Shown piece by piece: positions 18,033-26,276 of a DNA stretch of 64,000 nucleotides (position 1 is its first letter; every line of letters begins with the position of its first letter). The stretch lies in assembly GCF_001618425.1 (NCBI RefSeq), contig NZ_BDCU01000037.1:1-64000 (forward strand). Reading direction: 5' to 3'. Source of the stretch: Nocardia fusca NBRC 14340 (lineage in GTDB: Bacteria; Actinomycetota; Actinomycetes; Mycobacteriales; Mycobacteriaceae). The position numbers were made by a program, and so were the translations under genes. The notes below the pieces were generated by a model, which was not told the origin of the DNA, searched no databases, and saw only the letters and a program-made list of their open reading frames with translations.

Positions 18033-18080
18033 TACTTACCTACGGTCAGGAGATTCGCTACAGTACTTACCGCCAGTCAG
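18033..18080. promoter_or_regulatory. Two 17-bp direct sites between TetR and hydrolase genes
   Basis: tacttacctacggtcag (18033-18049) and tacttaccgccagtcag (18064-18080) are near-identical direct repeats 31 bp apart, centre to centre about three helical turns. They occupy the 77-bp divergent promoter region and are the likely operators of the TetR protein. Confidence 0.7.
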
Positions 18081-18104
18081 TCTATTGCCAAAGGGGCGAT
18101 CCGT

Positions 18105-18992
18105 ATGCGAAGCAAGGTCTCGTTCAGTGCCGCCGGCGTCCGCTGCACCGGATACCTCCAGCTACCCACCGATACCGGCCCACGACCCTGCGTGGTGCTC
18201 TGCCACGGCTTCAGCGGAACGATGGATCGGCTGTTCGACTATGCCGAACGTTTCGCGAAGGCAGGCTTCGCCGCGCTGGTGTTCGACTACCGCAGCTTCG
18301 GCGAAAGCGCGGGCGAACCCCGGCAGGTCCCCGATATCCGAGGTCAGCTCACCGATATCCGTGCCGCTGTCACATTCGCCCGCGCACACGAGCGCATCGA
18401 CGCCGACCGGATTCTGCTGTGGGGCAACTCCCTCGGTGGGGCACACGCCGTTGTCGCCGCGGCCGACGACCCGCGAATAGCTGCCGTGGTGGCGCAAATT
18501 CCGTTCAACGGGTTCCCTCGACAGGTCGAGGGACGGAAGGCATGGGAGACCGCGGCATTGCTCGGGGCCATCCTCTGGGACAGGATGCGTGGCATGGCGG
18601 GCATGCGCCCGTACTACATCCCGATGGTCGGACGTCCCGGAGAACTCGCCGTTACCGCGACGCCCGAAGCCGACCACCACATCCGCACCCTCACCGGCGA
18701 CGGGGAGACCCTGTGGCGCAACAGCATCGCCCCCCGGGCCCTCCTGACGATGATGCGCTACCGGCCGGCCGAGTCCGCCGCGCGGCTGCGATGCCCCTTG
18801 CTGGTCTGCGCCGCCGCCGACGACCACGAAACGCCGGTGGCCACGAGTCGCGCACTGGCCGACGCCGCGCCACACGGTGAGTTGCGGGTCTATCCCGGAA
18901 CCCATTTCTCCTTCTATACCGACCCGGCATTCCGCGACACCGTCGTCGCCGATCAGATCGGCTTCTACCGCAAGGCGATGGCGGGGGCCTGA
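18105..18992 (+). CDS. Cytoplasmic alpha/beta hydrolase (dienelactone/acyl-esterase-like)
   Basis: The protein has 295 residues from ATG 18105; a longer in-frame start at 18021 would overlap the divergent TetR gene. It shows VVLCHGFSGTMDRLFDYAE near the oxyanion hole, nucleophile elbow WGNSLGGAHAV (Ser about residue 108), Asp in CAAADDHETPV and His in YPGTHFSFY. This is a complete triad with an Asn-Ser elbow, as in Xaa-Pro peptidase/cocaine-esterase-related hydrolases. Probably TetR-controlled. Substrate unknown. Confidence 0.85.
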   Translation: MRSKVSFSAAGVRCTGYLQLPTDTGPRPCVVLCHGFSGTMDRLFDYAERFAKAGFAALVFDYRSFGESAGEPRQVPDIRGQLTDIRAAVTFARAHERIDADRILLWGNSLGGAHAVVAAADDPRIAAVVAQIPFNGFPRQVEGRKAWETAALLGAILWDRMRGMAGMRPYYIPMVGRPGELAVTATPEADHHIRTLTGDGETLWRNSIAPRALLTMMRYRPAESAARLRCPLLVCAAADDHETPVATSRALADAAPHGELRVYPGTHFSFYTDPAFRDTVVADQIGFYRKAMAGA

Positions 18993-19045
18993 CACCCGGT
19001 ACACCTCCGTGTGGTTTGGTTCGAACGCCTCCATCATGTCAACGA

Positions 19046-19109
19046 ATGTTGGCCAACATCTGTTGACAACATCCGGAACGTCTTCTACCTTCAATGCCAA
19101 CAAGTGTTG
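19046..19109. promoter_or_regulatory. Three TGTTG/CAACA inverted repeats before the flavin monooxygenase
   Basis: atgttggccaacat (19046-19059, perfect), tgttgacaaca (19061-19071, perfect) and caacaagtgttg (19098-19109) share the half-site tgttg/caaca. They lie 16-80 bp before the start codon. No regulator gene adjoins the monooxygenase, so the cognate protein is encoded elsewhere or is a neighbour acting at a distance. Confidence 0.7.
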
Positions 19110-19125
19110 ACCTCAAGGAGTCCCC

Positions 19126-20271
19126 GTGAACACGCCCATCGCAGACGTCCTGATCGTCGGAGCCGGCCCGGTCGGCCTCACCGCCGCGGTCGCGCTGAAA
19201 CAACTCGGCCACGACGTCGTGATCGTCGACCGGCAGCCGGCCGGCGCCAACACCTCCCGCGCCGCGGTGGTCCACCCGCACACCCTGGAAATACTGGAGC
19301 CCTACGGCGTGGTCCCGGCGCTGGTGGCGCGTGGCGTGCACACCCCCACCTTCGCCATCCGTGACCGGGACCGCCTGCTGATGGCGGTGCCGTTCAGCGA
19401 CCTGCCCACCGCCTACCCCTACACCCTCATGATCTCCCAGGCCGATACCGAGAAATTCCTGCTGGAACGCCTCATCGAGCTCGGCGGAAAAGTGACCCGC
19501 CCGGCCGAGGTCACCGGTATCACGCAGGAGCCGGATTCGGTCACCGCGACCCTGGCCGAGGGTGAACCGATCCGCGCCCGCTACCTGCTGGCTGCCGACG
19601 GTATGCACAGCCTCGCCCGCGAACGATCAGGTATCGGATTCACCGGCGGCACCTACGCCGAATCGTTCACCCTCGCCGACGTCCACCTCTCCGGCGGAGT
19701 ACCCACCGACGAGGTCATCCTGTACTTCTCCCCGGCGGGGCTCGTCGTGGTCGCACCGATACCCGACGGCAGGTTCCGCATCGTGGCCACCGTGGACGAG
19801 GCTCCACACGACCCGGATGCCGCGTTCGTCCAGAAATTGCTCGACGAACGCGGCCCGCAAGCGCACCCGGTGGTGGTCGAGGACGTGGTGTGGGGTTCGC
19901 GTTTCCGGGTCCATCACCGCATCGCCGACACCTTCCGCCACGGCCGGGTCCTGCTGGCCGGTGATGCCGGCCATGTGCACTCACCGGCCGGTGGGCAAGG
20001 TATGAACCTCGGGATCGAGGACGCCGTCACGGCCGCGACGACCCTGTCCCGGGTGCTGGCCGGGGAATCCGACAGCCTGCTCGACAACTACGCCGAGACC
20101 CGCCGCCGCACGGCCGGAGCCGTGGTCTCCATCGCGAGCCGGCTCACCGATCTGGCCACCGCCTCGGCGCGCGTGCGGCCGATGCGCAACACCGCCATGG
20201 CCCTGGCCGGGAAGGCCCCAGCCGTACGGAACCGACTGGCCTGGCGGCTGTCCGGTCTCGACCGCCGCTGA
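19126..20271 (+). CDS. FAD-dependent monooxygenase (PHBH-like)
   Basis: This 381-residue protein is a class A flavoprotein hydroxylase. The GxGxxG FAD motif is GAGPVG at residues 12-17, the DG motif is ADGMHS near 162-167, and the second FAD motif is GDAGHVHSPAGGQGMN near 281-296. It uses NADPH and O2 to hydroxylate aromatic or polyketide substrates; relatives also inactivate antibiotics such as rifampicin or tetracycline. The length suits a single-domain enzyme without the thioredoxin-like tail. The start has caaggag upstream. It is probably co-transcribed with the damaged gene that follows. Confidence 0.9.
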   Translation: MNTPIADVLIVGAGPVGLTAAVALKQLGHDVVIVDRQPAGANTSRAAVVHPHTLEILEPYGVVPALVARGVHTPTFAIRDRDRLLMAVPFSDLPTAYPYTLMISQADTEKFLLERLIELGGKVTRPAEVTGITQEPDSVTATLAEGEPIRARYLLAADGMHSLARERSGIGFTGGTYAESFTLADVHLSGGVPTDEVILYFSPAGLVVVAPIPDGRFRIVATVDEAPHDPDAAFVQKLLDERGPQAHPVVVEDVVWGSRFRVHHRIADTFRHGRVLLAGDAGHVHSPAGGQGMNLGIEDAVTAATTLSRVLAGESDSLLDNYAETRRRTAGAVVSIASRLTDLATASARVRPMRNTAMALAGKAPAVRNRLAWRLSGLDRR

Positions 20272-20307
20272 ATCTCCACGGAACTCCAACTACGAGAGGA
20301 AACCGCT

Positions 20308-20730
20308 GTGAAAATCGTCAACGACCATTTGGCGGTCAAGGCCCGCCTGACCACACCCACCGAGAACGGCTTTCTGCTCCTGGCCGCCGAAACAGGCCGC
20401 TGGGCCGGACCGTTCCCGCTGCCCGCGCGGTCGCGTGGCCGTGTCCTTGCCCAGGCGCGGCCGCTGTGCGCGCGGCTGGCCCGCCGCGATGACGTGCTCG
20501 AGGTGACGCCGTTCCGGGCGACGCTGCGGCCGCCCGGCGAGGGCGGGCGGCTACTGCGACTTGCCGGTCGCTCTCGTCACCAGCGCGCACGGCCTGCACC
20601 CAGCAGCGAACTTTGTTCAGATGCAGTTGAGCCGGCCGAGCCCCACATCCCGGCTTCGACCGCCGCACCGCGCGGATACGGGAACTCTCGGCGCTTCCGG
20701 TTTCGATCCGGTGTCCGGCGGCGCCGGTAG
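20308..20730 (+). CDS. Hypothetical protein, probably frame-damaged
   Basis: From GTG 20308 (gaggaaaccgct upstream) the first 85 residues read like a real protein, KARLTTPTENGFLLLAAETG, with strong G/C third positions. After about 20560 the composition turns to Arg/Ala/Pro-rich noise, and another frame gives more natural sequence (PVALVTSAHGLHPAANFVQM). A frameshift near 20560 probably truncated a longer gene. Genes like this seem to follow flavin monooxygenases in related genomes, but I am unsure. Function unknown. Confidence 0.5.
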   Translation: MKIVNDHLAVKARLTTPTENGFLLLAAETGRWAGPFPLPARSRGRVLAQARPLCARLARRDDVLEVTPFRATLRPPGEGGRLLRLAGRSRHQRARPAPSSELCSDAVEPAEPHIPASTAAPRGYGNSRRFRFRSGVRRRR

Positions 20731-20796
20731 TATCGGAGCTACGGCCGGTGCCGGCCGCCCACCCATCAGGCGAGCGCAGCCACGGGAGTGTGGGAG

Positions 20797-23697
20797 ATGA
20801 GCGCACACGAGGGTCTGAGCCTGCCGCGGTTGCCCCGCAGCGCGCGACTGCTGCTGATCGTTTCTGCCGGGCTTCTCGTGTTCCTGCTCGTGGTATCCCG
20901 GCTGGTCGGTGTCTATACCAGCTGGTTGTGGTACGGCGAGGTGGGCTTCCGAGAGGTCTGGCGAACGGTCTTGCTCACCCGCCTGTCGCTGTTCGTCGCG
21001 ATCTCGGTGCTCGTCGGCGGTGTCCTTTTCACAGCGATGTGGCTCGCGTTCCGTTATCGTCCACGCATAGCCGGCGACCCGAAGCAGGTCGACTACCTGC
21101 TGCCCTATCGCGCCACGGTGCTGCGGCGGCCTTTGTGGTTCGGACTGGGTATCGCCGGTGTCATCGGGACGATCTGCGCCCTCGTCGGCCAGTCACGGTG
21201 GATGACCGTACAACTGTTCCTGCACGGCGGGTCGTTCGATATCCGCGACCCCGAATTCGGGCACGATATCGGTTTCTACGTCTTCGACCTGCCGCTCTAC
21301 CGGCTCGTGGTGACCTGGCTGCTCGTGGTGATCTTCCTCGGCTTCCTCGCCGGTCTGTTGGCCAATTACCTGTTCGGTGGCCTGCGGATCTCCGGCGGGC
21401 GTCCCGGTCTGAGTCACGCTGCCCGGGTACAGCTCGTGGTATTCGCCGGGCTCTTCGTCCTGGTGAAAGCCATCGCCTACTGGCTCGACCGATATGCGCT
21501 GCTCGCGGGTGAGAGCCAGGAACCCACGTTCACCGGCGCCGGATACACCGATATCAACGCGGTGCTACCGGGCAAGCTCATCCTCTTCGCGATCGCTCTG
21601 ATCTGCGCCGCGGCCTTTTTCTCCGCCGTCGTGGTTCGGGATCTGCGCATTCCCGCGCTGGCCGCCGCGATGCTGCTGCTGTCGTCGATCCTGGTGGGCG
21701 GGGCCTGGCCGCTGGCCGTGGAGCAACTCTCGGTCCGCCCGAACGCCGCCGACAGGCAACGTGTCTACATCGAGCGGAATATCGACGCGACCCGGCAGGC
21801 GTACGGGATCGGCGGCGATCGCGTCGAGTACCAGCCGTACCCGGGTATCGGGACCCGGCCGCCGCCGGAGGTCGCGGCGGACGCGACAACCCTCGCCGAT
21901 GTCCGGCTGCTCGACCCGAACGTGCTTTCGCGAACCTTCACCCAGCAGCAGCAACTGAAGAACTTCTACAGCTTCCCGGAGCACCTGGATCTGGATCGCT
22001 ATCGCATCGACGGGCAACTGCGTGACTACGTGGTCGCCGCGCGGGAGCTGACCCCGGGCGCGCTGAGCGGCAATCAGCAGCATTGGGTCAACCGGCACAC
22101 CGTCTACACCCACGGCAACGGGTTCGTCGCCGCCCCGGCCAACCGCGTCAACGCCGCGGTCGGTGATGCCGGCGGGGATACCGAGAGCAGCAACAGCGGC
22201 TACCCGATCTACACGGTCAGTGATATCGCCGCCGGGGCGACCGGTAACCAGCTGATTCCCGTCGATCAGCCCCGCATCTATTTCGGTGAAGTGATCGCCG
22301 CGGCCGACCCCGATTACGCCATCGTCGGCGGCGGCACGGAACCGCGCGAGTACGACACCGACAGTACGAAATACACCTACACCGGGGCTGGTGGTGTCCC
22401 GCTCGGCAACTGGTTCAACCGCCTGGCCTTCGCCATGACCTACGCCGAACGCAACATCATCTTCTCCGGCGCGATCGGCCCGGATTCGAAGATCATCTTC
22501 AACCGGGACCCACGGCACCGCGTGGAACTGGTCGCCCCCTGGCTGACCACCGACAACGATCCTTACCCAGCGGTCGTGGACGGGCGGATCGTCTGGATTG
22601 TCGACGCGTACACCGCGATCGACGGCTATCCCTATGCCAAGACCAGTTCGTGGGAAGCCCTCGCCCATCCCGGCGACCCCGCCGCCGGTCCGTTCGAGGA
22701 GATTTCCTACGCGCGCAACTCGATCAAAGCCACCGTCGACGCCTACGACGGCACGGTGACCCTCTATCAGATCGATCACGACGACCCGGTACTCGAGGCG
22801 TGGATGAGTGTTTTCCCCGGAACCGTCGAACCGGAGGAATCGATCAGCGACGAGCTACGGGCACACTTCCGGTATCCGCAGGATCTGTTCGGCATCCAGC
22901 GCGCGATGCTCGCGAAGTACCACGTGAACGAACCGCGAGAGTTCTTCACCACCAACGCTTTCTGGTCGGTACCCAGCGATCCGACCGTCGATACCAACCC
23001 GCACCAGCCCCCGTTCTATGTACTGGTGGGAGACCCGCAGACCGCCCAGCCGTCGTTCCGGCTGGCGAGCGCGATGGTCGGCTTCAACCGGGAGTTCCTG
23101 TCCGCCTATATATCGGTCGGTTCCGACCCCGGCGACTACGGCCGCTTCACCATCCTGCAACTCCCCACCGACACCCTCACCCAGGGGCCGCAGCAGATCC
23201 AGAACTCGATGATCTCCGATACCCGGGTCGCCTCCGAACGCACGCTGCTCGAACGTTCGAACCGCATCCAGTACGGCAATCTGCTCACCCTGCCGATCGC
23301 CGAGGGCGGCATCCTCTACGTCGAACCGCTGTTCACCGAACGAATCTCCACCACACCCAACGGGTCGACCTTCCCGCAACTGGCCCGGGTGCTCGTCAGC
23401 TACCGCGATCCCGCGACCGCCGGCGTCCGGGTCGGCTACGCCCCCACCCTCGCCGAGGCACTGGACCAGGTGTTCGGCGTCGATACCGGAAACCTCGCCA
23501 CTGCGCCCGGGGGCAGCCCGGCCGCACCACCGCCCGGCCGGCCGCCACCGGCACCACCCGTGCCGGGGACCCCGCTACCCGAGCAGGCGCCGCCACCGCT
23601 GGACGAGGCGACGATCGCCGAGCTCAACGCCCAGATTGAGGCCATCCGCGACGCGCTCGACCGGATCCAGCAGCAGCTCAACGGCCCCGATGGATGA
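20797..23697 (+). CDS. UPF0182 family large membrane protein
   Basis: This 966-residue protein has about seven membrane helices in its first 300 residues, followed by a 600-residue extracytoplasmic part rich in Tyr, Asp and Asn. It ends with a Pro-rich segment and an acidic helical tail (EATIAELNAQIEAIRDALDR). Length, order and motifs (VGVYTSWLWYGEVGF near the start; SVRPNAADRQRVYIERNIDA at the domain junction) match UPF0182, conserved in actinobacteria and cyanobacteria. Its role is unknown; an envelope function is likely from topology. The start was placed at ATG 20797, where gggag lies suitably upstream; GTG 20788 is possible. Confidence 0.93.
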   Translation: MSAHEGLSLPRLPRSARLLLIVSAGLLVFLLVVSRLVGVYTSWLWYGEVGFREVWRTVLLTRLSLFVAISVLVGGVLFTAMWLAFRYRPRIAGDPKQVDYLLPYRATVLRRPLWFGLGIAGVIGTICALVGQSRWMTVQLFLHGGSFDIRDPEFGHDIGFYVFDLPLYRLVVTWLLVVIFLGFLAGLLANYLFGGLRISGGRPGLSHAARVQLVVFAGLFVLVKAIAYWLDRYALLAGESQEPTFTGAGYTDINAVLPGKLILFAIALICAAAFFSAVVVRDLRIPALAAAMLLLSSILVGGAWPLAVEQLSVRPNAADRQRVYIERNIDATRQAYGIGGDRVEYQPYPGIGTRPPPEVAADATTLADVRLLDPNVLSRTFTQQQQLKNFYSFPEHLDLDRYRIDGQLRDYVVAARELTPGALSGNQQHWVNRHTVYTHGNGFVAAPANRVNAAVGDAGGDTESSNSGYPIYTVSDIAAGATGNQLIPVDQPRIYFGEVIAAADPDYAIVGGGTEPREYDTDSTKYTYTGAGGVPLGNWFNRLAFAMTYAERNIIFSGAIGPDSKIIFNRDPRHRVELVAPWLTTDNDPYPAVVDGRIVWIVDAYTAIDGYPYAKTSSWEALAHPGDPAAGPFEEISYARNSIKATVDAYDGTVTLYQIDHDDPVLEAWMSVFPGTVEPEESISDELRAHFRYPQDLFGIQRAMLAKYHVNEPREFFTTNAFWSVPSDPTVDTNPHQPPFYVLVGDPQTAQPSFRLASAMVGFNREFLSAYISVGSDPGDYGRFTILQLPTDTLTQGPQQIQNSMISDTRVASERTLLERSNRIQYGNLLTLPIAEGGILYVEPLFTERISTTPNGSTFPQLARVLVSYRDPATAGVRVGYAPTLAEALDQVFGVDTGNLATAPGGSPAAPPPGRPPPAPPVPGTPLPEQAPPPLDEATIAELNAQIEAIRDALDRIQQQLNGPDG

Positions 23698-23963
23698 CAT
23701 GCACCGGAACACCTGAGCAATCGTGATCGGCGACGGCACCCGAGAAAGGACATCCGCCCGATCTCCGGCGGGCCGTCCACGCCTGGTGCCAAGGAGCACT
23801 ACAGACACCGGCCGGCCTACCCGACCTGCCACAATGACTCCCGATCCCGGACACACCCAGATCAGGTCCCGCTGTTTCGCTCGCAATACGACGGCAGAAC
23901 CATCATCTACACCATTTTCGGGCCGCCCAAACCGTGGGTAAATGTGGGGTTGGGTCAAAGAAA

Positions 23964-23998
23964 CAGGTCAGGCCCGGTACCAAACCGGGCCTGACCTG
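23964..23998 (-). terminator. Strong hairpin terminator following the tRNA-Ala fragment
   Basis: Perfect 15-bp arms caggtcaggcccggt / accgggcctgacctg surround a 5-nt loop. On the minus strand a T-rich stretch (tttcttt) follows, so it terminates leftward transcription. It lies 10 bp after the tRNA 3' end and fits the terminator of a tRNA-Ala gene. Confidence 0.85.
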
Positions 23999-24007
23999 GG
24001 TTTCCGG

Positions 24008-24038
24008 TGGAGCTAAGGGGACTCGAACCCCTGACCCC
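24008..24038 (-). tRNA. 3' fragment of a tRNA-Ala gene (probable attachment site)
   Basis: The minus strand ends with a perfect T-arm and acceptor strand: ggggttcgagtcccc followed by ttagctcca. Acceptor bases C72, C71 and U70 would give the G3:U70 pair that marks alanine tRNA. Upstream of the T-arm the sequence (cctcttcgtggggtcagg) does not form an anticodon arm, so the 5' two-thirds are missing. A tRNA 3' end plus terminator next to an integrase gene is the normal left boundary of an island inserted in a tRNA gene. I did not find a second copy in the window. Confidence 0.75.
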
Positions 24039-24462
24039 ACGAAGAGGTTGATAAAGACTCATCGGTCCGGCGAGGCACCCGTGGCCGGCACCCAACGAAT
24101 CAATGTTCGGCCGCAACGGTAAAAGCGCACGCGAGAACCTCCCGTCGGGGCCGACCTGCACGGCATCGGCACTTGGCTGCCGCGAACGCACCCCCGACAG
24201 CGGATACTCACCTTCGGTTCATTCGACGGCCAGGCCCAATCAGGTGCCCCTCTCCCGCGCCGTCACGACCACGCCACAGCAGCTCCTGCGGCAAGCGCGA
24301 TGCCGGCGACACCAGCTGCCGACACCGGATCCAGAAAACGATTCCGGCAAGCGACCTCCGCGGCGCATCGGCGCTTCTACCCGTTGCCACTGTCCTCGCG
24401 GCTGACACCGACGCACTGGCCGGTGCTCCATCGACACGGCCGTCGCAACCCTCCCGCATCGA

Positions 24463-26202
24463 GTGTTGCGACCACCGGGTGAACCCGAGGCCCCGGCGGC
24501 CGTGATGGACCTGCGGTATGTGGAAGACCTTGAGTCCGGGCTCCAGCCAGGCCGGGTCGGCCCCTGCCGCAACTGCTATCGGCCTCCACCGCGGCTCTGC
24601 GGCATCTGCGGCGACTACGCACCGATCCACTCACGAGCCAAAGGAAGCAAGCCCGATACCTGCTACGGCTGCTACCGCAACTCAGGCGAATGCGTGGTCT
24701 GCGGGAAGACCAGGCGAGGAGCCAAGGTCGGCGGTGAGGCGTTCCACTGCGCCACCTGCTGGCCGCGCAAGACCCAGACCTGCGCTATCTGCGACAACGA
24801 CGATGTGGTCGGCGCGCGCTGGCCGCTGGGCACGGTCTGCCGACGCTGCTACAAATTCCGTGTCAACCACCCCAGCCCCTGCCACGGCTGCGGACAAACC
24901 CGGGTTCTGGTCGGCGTCGAGCACGGTGGCGGACTCTGCACCACCTGCTGCGGGCTGGAACTGAACTTCACCTGCCGACGCTGCGGCAGCGACGGCAACC
25001 TCATGGTCGATCACACCTGCATGAAATGCGTCGCCGCCGAACGGGTCCGCAACCTACTCAGTGACGACACCGGCACCGTCATCCCACAACTGCAGCCTCT
25101 GCTCGATTCCCTCGCCGACGCGAACCCCGGCTCGGTGATCACCTGGCTGCGGACCGGCCAATCCCGGAAACTGCTGTCCCAGCTCGTCGCCGAACACCGC
25201 GAAATCACCCACGCCGCCCTCGACGAACCACCCCAACGCCACGCCACCCACAACATCCGAGCGCTGCTCGTCGGCGCCGGCGTCCTACCCACCCGCAACG
25301 AACCCCTCGCCCAGCTCGAACTATGGTCCGAGCGAACCCTCACCCAACTGCCTCGCAGCCAGCAACACCTCATCCGGCCCTTCGCCGACTGGCACGTCGT
25401 CCGCGACGCTCGCCGCCGCGCCGCCCGCGGCCCCTATCGCGTCGGCGCTGCCAGCGCCGACCGCACTCAGATCCGGGCCGCCATCAAGTCCCTGACCTGG
25501 CTGAACGCCCAACGCGCCGGCATCGAGAACCTGTCCCAAGAGCACATCGACGGGTTCCTGCTCTCCCGCCCGTCGAAAACCCATCCGGTCATCGCGTTCT
25601 TCCACTGGCTCCAAGCTCGCGGATTCGCTCCCGGCCTCGACGTTCCTACCCAAACCAGCGGGCTACCCAACGACTTTCAAGACTTCGAAGCCCACCAACA
25701 GCAACTACACCGTTGCCTGACCGACGAATCCATCCCGCTGGAAGCACGAGTCGCGGGAGCACTGGTCAGGCTCTACGCCCCACCACTGGTCCTCATCGTC
25801 GAGTTCACCACCGACCGATTCCACCGCGACGACACCGGAGCCTTCCTCACCATCGACCGCCACCCCGTTCTGCTTCCACCGACCCTGGCTCGCCTGATCG
25901 ACCGGCTCATCGCCTCCGACGCTATCCACACGATGATCAGGCCCGGAGGACCCGGACCGGCCTACCTGTTTCCCGGCCGACCACCAGGGCGCCCGCGCCA
26001 CCCCCACTCGTTGCGAGAAATACTCGCCGAGCACGGGCTTCCAATCCGGACAGCCCGCAACACCGCCATGATCACCGCCGCCGGAGAACTCCCACCCATG
26101 GTCATGAGCGACCTGTTCGGCATCGACCCCGGCACCGCCCAGAAATGGGCCCACTACGCCCAAGCCAGCCGGGCAGAATACCTCGCCCACGCACACACTT
26201 GA
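24463..26202 (+). CDS. Zinc-ribbon-bearing tyrosine-recombinase-like integrase
   Basis: This 579-residue protein starts with five or six Cys4 zinc ribbons in series (CRNC..CGIC, CYGC..CVVC, CATC..CAIC, CRRC..CHGC, CTTC..CRRC; about residues 36-190). A helical SAM-like core follows and then a C-terminal catalytic-like domain. The end (PIRTARNTAMITAAGELPPM, FGIDPGTAQKWAHYAQ) aligns in pattern with the Hxx(R)..Y region of tyrosine recombinases, but the usual LRH motif is altered. Such proteins are common and uncharacterised in Nocardia and mycobacteria, often near tRNA genes. The start is GTG 24463 or ATG 24505; neither has a strong ribosome-binding site. Confidence 0.75.
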   Translation: MLRPPGEPEAPAAVMDLRYVEDLESGLQPGRVGPCRNCYRPPPRLCGICGDYAPIHSRAKGSKPDTCYGCYRNSGECVVCGKTRRGAKVGGEAFHCATCWPRKTQTCAICDNDDVVGARWPLGTVCRRCYKFRVNHPSPCHGCGQTRVLVGVEHGGGLCTTCCGLELNFTCRRCGSDGNLMVDHTCMKCVAAERVRNLLSDDTGTVIPQLQPLLDSLADANPGSVITWLRTGQSRKLLSQLVAEHREITHAALDEPPQRHATHNIRALLVGAGVLPTRNEPLAQLELWSERTLTQLPRSQQHLIRPFADWHVVRDARRRAARGPYRVGAASADRTQIRAAIKSLTWLNAQRAGIENLSQEHIDGFLLSRPSKTHPVIAFFHWLQARGFAPGLDVPTQTSGLPNDFQDFEAHQQQLHRCLTDESIPLEARVAGALVRLYAPPLVLIVEFTTDRFHRDDTGAFLTIDRHPVLLPPTLARLIDRLIASDAIHTMIRPGGPGPAYLFPGRPPGRPRHPHSLREILAEHGLPIRTARNTAMITAAGELPPMVMSDLFGIDPGTAQKWAHYAQASRAEYLAHAHT

Positions 26203-26276
26203 GTCAGGCAGGCCAGGCTCAGTAGCGCCTGATGGATATCGGCGCGCCGTTCACTGGTAGGCGTCGACGAGCGGAA

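Noticed and set aside
24008..24100. Complete tRNA gene
   Set aside because: Only the T-arm and acceptor 3' strand can be folded; anticodon and D arms are absent.
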